Shown here one piece after another: positions 36,283 through 40,660 of a DNA stretch of 40,660 bases (positions are counted from its first letter, which is position 1; each line of letters starts with the position of its first letter). Position numbers and translations under genes: made by a program. Origin of the DNA: Fodinicola feengrottensis (GTDB lineage Bacteria; Actinomycetota; Actinomycetes; Mycobacteriales; HKI-0501); NCBI RefSeq assembly GCF_010993775.1, contig NZ_WOTO01000075.1:1-40660 (forward strand), given 5' to 3'. Below the pieces are notes generated by a model. The model saw only the letters and a list, made by a program, of their open reading frames with translations, ran no database searches and was not told where the DNA came from.

Positions 36283-36939
36283 GCGGTTAATGGTCGCTCG
36301 ACTGGCGGTCGTTAGCTAGCGGGAAAACGGACGTCTGTGTTCGGTTGCCCGGGTACGGCTGCCTGGGCCGTCCCGGTCCCGAAAGTCGACCGCCGGAGCC
36401 AGATCGCCTTCAGCCGGGTTGCCTATTACAGGCTGTAGCAGCGCGAAATTGTCGTAGGTGTCTGTTTTTCTTTCCCCCTCCCTTTGAACGGGCGGGGGGT
36501 GGGGGGTTGAGAGGTGGACCTTAAATTTTTTGTTTGGACATTGGTCCTCGAACCCCCCCCCCCACCCGTCTTTGGGTGGGGGTGATTTTTGGGGGTGGGT
36601 ACGACAGTTTCGCGCCGCACCCTATGTAGAGCCTGCGCAATCGGAGTCCGATTGTGCAGTCAGGCCGCTAGCGGACCGGCGGGGTGACGGCCGTCGGTCT
36701 TTCGGCGGCGCTCGCCGAACGCCACACTTTTGGCGCCATTGGGAAACCCGCGACTCGTCGACGGCGAGCGCACTGGCCCGTACTCACCGAGCCGGACAAA
36801 CACGACAGTCGCCTCAGTCGTCACGGATAGTCACGACACCGACGTGCTACCCATCAAGCCGCGGGAAGCGAGGTATCCAAACGGCAGGGGAGATGGGTGG
36901 GCGGCGACCGAGCGAGGGCGAAACGTAGACTGGACCGTT
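36283..36939. other. alkA-ychF divergent intergenic region
   Basis: 657 bases without a supported gene. It holds element B copy 2 (36438-36621) and its end palindrome (36638-36654). 36283-36437 must carry the alkA promoter, and 36660-36939 the ychF promoter; no clear boxes are seen. Confidence 0.5.
36438..36621 (-). mobile_element. Element B copy 2: MITE-like, inverted
   Basis: About 184 bp, inverted relative to copy 1 and with similar poly-C/poly-G hairpins (CCTTTGAACGGGCGGGGGGT; eleven or twelve C near 36552). The right end GGGTACGACAGTTTCGCGCC is identical to copy 1; the left end (GCGCGAAATTGTCGT) is a little degraded. The palindrome CAATCGGAGTCCGATTG (36638-36654) stands beyond the right end, as it stands beyond the left end of copy 1. 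Confidence 0.7.
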
Positions 36940-38028
36940 GTGAGTCTCACCCTGGGCATTGTCGGCCTGCCGAATGTCGGCAAATCCACCCTCTTCAACG
37001 CGTTGACGAAGAACAACGTGCTCGCGGCGAACTATCCGTTCGCCACCATCGAGCCCAACGTTGGCGTCGTGCCGTTGCCGGACGAGCGGCTCGACAAGCT
37101 GGCCGAGCTGTTCAAGTCCGCCAAGATCGTGCCGGCGACGGTGTCGTTCGTGGACATCGCGGGCATCGTCAAGGGGGCCAGTGAGGGCGAGGGGTTGGGG
37201 AACAAGTTCCTCGCCAACATCCGCGAGGCCTCCGCGATCTGCCAGGTGATCCGGGCGTTCTCGGATCCGGACGTGGTGCATTTCGCCGGCAAGGTCTCGC
37301 CCGTCGACGACATCGAGACGGTGAACACCGAGCTGATTCTGGCCGACCTGCAGACGCTGGAGAAGGCGCTGCCGAGGCTGGAAAAGGAAGCCAGACTTAA
37401 GAAAGACACCGTGCCTTATGCGGAGGCCGCCAAGAAAGCCAATGAGGTGCTGGAAAAAGGCATCACGCTGTTCTCCGGCGCGCAGGCCGCGGGTGTCGAT
37501 GTCGACTTGTTGCGTGAGCTGAACCTGCTCACCACCAAGCCATTCTTGTACGTGTTCAATGTGGACGAAGAAGAGCTCGGCGACGAGACTTTCCTTGACT
37601 CACTGCGCGAACTCGTCGCGCCGGCCGAGGCGATCTTCCTGGACGCCAAGGTCGAGTCGGAGCTTTCCGAGTTGCCGGCCGACGAAGCTGCTGAGTTGCT
37701 GGAGGCGATCGGCCAGCCTGAGCCAGGGCTGAGCCAGCTGGCCAGGGTCGGGTTCGCGACGCTCGGACTGCAGACCTATTTGACCGCCGGCCCGAAAGAG
37801 TCGCGGGCCTGGACGGTGCCGATCGGGGCCACCGCACCGGAAGCCGCCGGAGTCATCCACACCGACTTCCAGCGCGGCTTCATCAAGGCCGAGGTCGTCT
37901 CGTACGACGACCTGATGGCCGCCGGCGCGATGGCCGCCGCGAAGGCGGCCGGCAAGGTCCGCATCGAAGGCAAGGACTACGTCATGGCCGACGGCGACGA
38001 CGTCGTGGAGTTTCGGTTCAACGTGTAA
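36940..38028 (+). CDS. ychF: YchF/OLA1-type ribosome-binding ATPase
   Basis: Redox-related P-loop ATPase that binds ribosomes. 362 residues, intact. G1 motif GLPNVGKST (9-17), switch with VDIAGIVKGASEGEG (71-85), NVDE at 207-210 in place of the usual NKxD (the hallmark that shifts nucleotide preference to ATP), and a C-terminal TGS domain (about 280-362) ending with DGDDVVEFRFNV. GTG 36940 starts SLTLGIVGLPN. An in-frame upstream extension exists but carries no conserved sequence. Confidence 0.95.
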   Translation: MSLTLGIVGLPNVGKSTLFNALTKNNVLAANYPFATIEPNVGVVPLPDERLDKLAELFKSAKIVPATVSFVDIAGIVKGASEGEGLGNKFLANIREASAICQVIRAFSDPDVVHFAGKVSPVDDIETVNTELILADLQTLEKALPRLEKEARLKKDTVPYAEAAKKANEVLEKGITLFSGAQAAGVDVDLLRELNLLTTKPFLYVFNVDEEELGDETFLDSLRELVAPAEAIFLDAKVESELSELPADEAAELLEAIGQPEPGLSQLARVGFATLGLQTYLTAGPKESRAWTVPIGATAPEAAGVIHTDFQRGFIKAEVVSYDDLMAAGAMAAAKAAGKVRIEGKDYVMADGDDVVEFRFNV

Positions 38029-38080
38029 CCGGCTCGCCCGGTCCATCGGCATTTTGTGCAGCGGTCGGTGCGGATTCCGC

Positions 38081-38395
38081 TTAGCGGCGAGGTTGCTCAG
38101 CGCCGTCCGATCGGGCGTTCTCGGCTATCGCCTGAAGCGCGGAGATGTGTCCGGCCAGGGTCTGCCGGCCGGTGTTTGTGAGGTTGAGCCAGGTACGCGG
38201 ACGTTTGCCGACATAACCTTTGCGGACCTCTACGTAGTCGTTCTTGGACAGGGTGGTGACCTGTTTGGACAGCGCGGAGTCGGACAGCTTCACCGAGTCT
38301 CGGACGAATCCGAACTCCGCCCAATCGGCGGCGGCGAGCAGGGCGACGATGGCTAGTCTGGTCGGGTCCAGCAGGAGTTGGTCGAGCTCGGCCAC
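38081..38395 (-). CDS. Winged-helix transcriptional regulator
   Basis: 104 residues, one winged-helix domain of the MarR/HTH_27 kind: LLDPTRLAIVALLAAADWAEF, recognition helix SDSALSKQVTTLSKNDYV and wing KRPRTWLNLTNTGRQTL. It is expected to be a homodimeric DNA-binding repressor. GTG 38395 lies four bases after the stop of the upstream membrane-protein gene, with an AAGGA nearby; so it is the last gene of a three-gene operon. The likely operator is the palindrome TCAGGCAAGTACTTGCCTGA (39382-39401) in front of the operon, making it an autoregulator, although that link is inferred only from position. Confidence 0.8.
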   Translation of the reverse strand: MAELDQLLLDPTRLAIVALLAAADWAEFGFVRDSVKLSDSALSKQVTTLSKNDYVEVRKGYVGKRPRTWLNLTNTGRQTLAGHISALQAIAENARSDGAEQPRR

Positions 38396-38398
38396 GAC

Positions 38399-38869
38399 TC
38401 AATCCTTGCCTTGCCTGCGCAGCAGCCACAGCTGGAACCTGGGGCCAATGGTGGCGATGTAGAGCCCGGCCAGCGCACCGTAGTAGATCTGGCCGTACGG
38501 CACGTGGAGCAGCAGGACGACCAGGGCCACCACGATCCCGATCCCCAACACCGGAGCCATCCGCAGCAGACGCCAGGAGAAGCTGAGCGGAAGGCTTCGG
38601 CTCGACACCGTGACCGGACGGCCGAGCAACGCACTTCCCACCCGGGTGCGCAGAGCGAGGGTGAGCGCGACGGTGAAGGCCACCAGCACCCAGATCAGCC
38701 AGACCTGTGTCGCTGGGAACAGGGCGTTGACCGCGCAGTAGAGGAAAATGACCAGACCGCTGACGATCCACAGCCACCGGGACCCCGCGGCGGAGTTGAT
38801 CACCCGCTCCTTGCCCTCGTGGACCGAGCGTAGCGCTGCCGCCGCCTCTTCCGGCGTTGGCTCGTTCAC
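38399..38869 (-). CDS. Four-helix membrane protein of unknown function
   Basis: 156 residues. Predicted helices: WLWIVSGLVIFLYCAVNALF, VWLIWVLVAFTVALTLAL, MAPVLGIGIVVALVVLLLHV and YGALAGLYIATIGPRFQLWL. A cytoplasmic N-terminus (NEPTPEEAAAALRSVHEGKERV) precedes them. GTG 38869 has AAGGAG seven bases upstream and is preferred over an in-frame ATG at 38887, which lacks a site and abuts the preceding gene's stop. It is coupled to that gene and to the regulator. Membrane protein plus winged-helix regulator pairs like this are common in actinobacteria, but the role is unknown. Confidence 0.75.
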   Translation of the reverse strand: MNEPTPEEAAAALRSVHEGKERVINSAAGSRWLWIVSGLVIFLYCAVNALFPATQVWLIWVLVAFTVALTLALRTRVGSALLGRPVTVSSRSLPLSFSWRLLRMAPVLGIGIVVALVVLLLHVPYGQIYYGALAGLYIATIGPRFQLWLLRRQGKD

Positions 38870-38888
38870 CGTGCCGCTCCTTCGCATG

Positions 38889-39324
38889 TTATTTGTTCAC
38901 GGTGCGCAGAATGAGCCACTGATCAAACCATGCGCCTGTTGTGGTCAGCACCATCAGGACCAACCCCATGATCAAGTGTGCGTAGCTGTGCAGCGGCGCC
39001 GCGCTGTCGGTCAGCCGGGTCAGGCCCAACTGGAGTAGGACGCGAACGCCGACCAGCAGTATGACCCAGCATCCGGGCCCGCGGTGACCGCCACACCGCG
39101 CGAATGTACTGACGGCGACGCGAGAGCAACGTGAACCAGAGCGTGAGGTGCGCCGCGACAATGACCAGCGGCAGCAGCCCGACCAGCGGGTACTGCGAGC
39201 TGAACTGCTGGCTGATGTCGAAGCTGGCCACCAGCAGTCCGGCCAGCACGAAGTATCCAACAGGCAGGCCTTTGACCTGCTGTTGTGTCGATTCCAACGG
39301 TAGTTGGAGTTCTGTTGCCGGCAT
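38889..39324 (-). CDS. Small membrane protein, first gene of operon (frameshifted)
   Basis: About 144 residues. Segments: GYFVLAGLLVASFDISQQF, PLVGLLPLVIVAAHLTLWFT, VILLVGVRVLLQLGLTRLT and LIMGLVLMVLTTTGAW, so four predicted helices. ATG 39324 has a strong GAGGAGG eight bases upstream. The frame breaks near 39085 (RAVWR... to CWVILLVG). It ends just before the next membrane gene. An operator half-site (39346-39356) lies right upstream of its ribosome site and a full palindrome 25 bases further. Confidence 0.7.
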
Positions 39325-39345
39325 CACTTTAACCTCCTCGGAAAA

Positions 39346-39401
39346 TACTTGCCTGAAGAGAAAGTACCTCACGCTTTCCGTTCAGGCAAGTACTTGCCTG
39401 A
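39346..39401 (-). promoter_or_regulatory. Palindromic operator plus half-site before membrane operon
   Basis: TCAGGCAAGTACTTGCCTGA at 39382-39401 is a perfect 20-bp palindrome. The half TACTTGCCTGA recurs at 39346-39356, 26 bases away. Both lie upstream of the operon that encodes a winged-helix regulator, so they are the most likely operator. The spacing places the sites over the expected promoter region. Confidence 0.75.
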
Positions 39402-39510
39402 GACGCCGGCCAGGCTGGGCGTCGCCTTCCCTTCCGGCTCGACAACACCGATGACCACTGGGGTCAAGCTCTAACGTTTTGAGCCCCTGCGCTCCCGTGT
39501 CGGACTCGGT

Positions 39511-39545
39511 TAATGGCTAGTAGGCTAGCCATTAGGGCGTATAAT
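39511..39545 (+). promoter_or_regulatory. hipBA promoter with operator
   Basis: TAATGGCTAG and CTAGCCATTA flank TAGG at 39511-39534: perfect 10-base arms. Five bases later, TATAAT (39540-39545) is a perfect -10 hexamer. The dyad covers the expected -35 region, so HipB binding would block transcription. The transcript would begin near 39552, about 30 bases before the GTG start. Confidence 0.75.
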
Positions 39546-39582
39546 GGGGTTTTTAGTCGCCGTTATAGCAAGGGAGGCCGTG

Positions 39583-39885
39583 GTGGCGAGATCTTCTGTC
39601 CCGGCGCGAACGCGTCTTGCTGCCCAGCGAATCGGTGAGTACCTCACTGTATGGCGCAAGTTGCAGGGCCTTACGGCTGAGCAGGTGGCCGATCGGGCTG
39701 GTATGTCCCGAGACACTCTGCGCAAGCTGGAACACGGTGAGGTGACCGTCGGTTTTGACGTGTTTCTCAACGTTGCCCGGGTCCTGGGCACGCTCGATCG
39801 GGCTGTCGAGGCGCTCGACCCGTATGAGACCGATCTGGGTCGCGCCCGTGCTGATCAGGCTCTGCCGAAGCGGGTCCGGCGATGA
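39583..39885 (+). CDS. hipB: HipB-like antitoxin, XRE HTH
   Basis: About 100 residues. Helix-turn-helix of the XRE type: LQGLTAEQVADRAGMSRDTLRKLEHG, followed by the DVFLNVARVLGTLDRAVEAL helix. As an antitoxin, HipB binds HipA kinase and represses the hipBA promoter. GTG 39583 has GGGAGG five bases upstream. An in-frame ATG at 39544 overlaps the -10 box of the promoter and cannot be on the transcript, so I reject it. Its stop codon overlaps the hipA start in ATGA, the usual arrangement. Confidence 0.85.
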   Translation: MARSSVPARTRLAAQRIGEYLTVWRKLQGLTAEQVADRAGMSRDTLRKLEHGEVTVGFDVFLNVARVLGTLDRAVEALDPYETDLGRARADQALPKRVRR

Positions 39886-40660
39886 GCGAAGCCGTCTTGG
39901 TGTCCGTCGAGCTCGCGGGGCGAGCCGTCGATGCTGGTGTCGCGTATTTCAGTCGACGCCGCAACGTGTTGTCGACGACTTTTCGTTATGACGAGGAGTA
40001 TCTGGCTCGACGGAATGCGTATGCGATCGACCCCGCGATGCCGCTGACGCAGGGCACCCATGTCATCGCCGGTCTACCGGGATCGTTCGCCGACTGCTCT
40101 CCGGACTGTTGGGGAAAGAACCTGATCGCGAAGCGCGTACGGCTTCGGGCGCTCCGCGGGGGAAAGACCAGCTCGTCACTCAGTGAGAATGACTACCTCC
40201 TGGGTGTGAGCGACCTGACTCGTCAGGGAGCACTGCGCTTTCGTACCCAGCCTGACGGCCCGTACCTGAACCCGGATCTGACTGTCGCCACGTTGGTGGA
40301 ACTGCCGAGGCTGTTGCGTGCCGCCGATGCGGTGGCACGCGATCCCGACGACCTGTCGGCCGTCAAGGACTTGCTGGACGCCGGCTCAGGTTCACTCGGC
40401 GGTGCTCGGCCCAAGGCTTCCGTGCGCGACGGTGGCCGGCTGTTCATCGCCAAGTTCCCTCATCACAGCGACGAATGGGACGTCATTGCGTGGGAGAAGA
40501 CCGCGCTCGACCTGGGCTCAGCGTGCCGGTATCGACGTTCCGGCCCGCCGGCTCACCGCCGTTGGCGGCAGATCCGTACTCATGTTGGAGCGATTCGACC
40601 GCGAAGCCGATCGCCGGATGGGGTACATCAGCGCGATGACATTGGTGCGAGGTCAGGATG
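39882..40660 (+). CDS. hipA: HipA-like toxin kinase, 5' part (partial, frameshifted)
   Basis: Serine/threonine kinase toxin of the HipA family, about 259 residues present and the C-terminal half cut off by the window. Visible: the N-terminal HipA_N-like ARRNAYAIDPAMPL, the GLPGSFADCSPDCWGKNLI loop, the G-loop-like SLGGARPKASV, and SDEWDVIAWEKTALDL. HipA phosphorylates targets such as aminoacyl-tRNA synthetases to stop growth. The start ATG overlaps the hipB stop. The frame breaks at the GGG near 40515; the next part continues as QRAGIDVPARRLTAVGGRSV, so an extra G is likely. The catalytic Asp region and the end lie outside the window. Confidence 0.8.
   Translation, partial: MSEAVLVSVELAGRAVDAGVAYFSRRRNVLSTTFRYDEEYLARRNAYAIDPAMPLTQGTHVIAGLPGSFADCSPDCWGKNLIAKRVRLRALRGGKTSSSLSENDYLLGVSDLTRQGALRFRTQPDGPYLNPDLTVATLVELPRLLRAADAVARDPDDLSAVKDLLDAGSGSLGGARPKASVRDGGRLFIAKFPHHSDEWDVIAWEKTALDLGSACRYRRSGPPAHRRWRQIRTHVGAIRPRSRSPDGVHQRDDIGARSG

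Noticed and set aside
39544..39582. ATG at 39544 as the start of hipB
   Set aside because: It overlaps the -10 box TATAAT and so would not be in the transcript; the GTG at 39583 has a good ribosome site.
1..40660. tRNA or rRNA genes
   Set aside because: No cloverleaf with a GGTTCGAATCC-like T-arm and no rRNA blocks were recognised in the gaps. A dedicated tRNA search could still find one.

Overview
This window reads as chromosome from a high-GC actinobacterium. The wobble positions are strongly G/C, GTG starts are common, and the gene set is actinobacterial: fumC, glpX, a DUF4245 gene, xseB/xseA, ispH, ychF, a PIN-PhoH fusion, an Rv1086-like cis-prenyltransferase and an SCO7613-like membrane protein. 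The genus cannot be fixed from sequence alone. No rRNA, tRNA, CRISPR array, prophage or complete transposase gene was seen.

Layout. 1-925 has no gene and is rich in structure: two long hairpins, a 69-bp tandem array and a dispersed palindrome. 926-12267 is mostly plus strand: a TPR protein, a HisN-like phosphatase, a cis-prenyl transferase, PIN-PhoH, a secreted transglycosylase and a very large multi-span membrane protein. 12276-14320 holds a ribbon-helix-helix protein with a palindrome at its start, then a divergent isochorismatase hydrolase / GlxA-type regulator pair. 14324-19394 (minus) holds a DUF5107/TPR protein, a methyltransferase, an SMI1/KNR4 protein and fumC. 19471-25074 has an EcsC-like protein, a VOC protein, an enoyl-CoA hydratase coupled to citrate synthase, and a PfkB sugar kinase overlapping glpX. 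25259-29424 has a DUF4245 protein, xseB and xseA separated by a membrane protein, and ispH. 29908-36282 (minus) has a YbfB/YjiJ-like MFS transporter, rmuC, an aldehyde dehydrogenase, a small hendecad-repeat protein and an Ada-AlkA fusion. After ychF (36940-38028) come a three-gene membrane-protein/regulator operon with a palindromic operator, and a hipBA toxin-antitoxin pair cut by the window edge.

Two short element families are the least explained content. Element A (about 165 bp) is almost one complete imperfect palindrome and occurs at 16249-16412 and, inverted, at 22822-22988. Element B (about 185 bp) has about 25-bp terminal inverted repeats and poly-C/poly-G hairpins inside, and occurs at 29481-29669 and, inverted, at 36438-36621. 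A smaller palindrome family occurs at 841-902, 3652-3718 and (half copy) 31187-31222. None encodes a protein; all look like non-autonomous or structural repeats.

Caution for every reader: about 20 of the 36 genes carry one or more apparent frameshifts, including the prenyltransferase, phoH, glpX and rmuC. They are scattered and often sit in GC or homopolymer runs, while other genes (fumC, gltA, ispH, ychF, xseA) are intact. This pattern fits an indel-prone draft sequence better than real pseudogenes, so I annotate across the breaks. Coordinates of starts and motifs that I derived by hand may be off by one or two bases.
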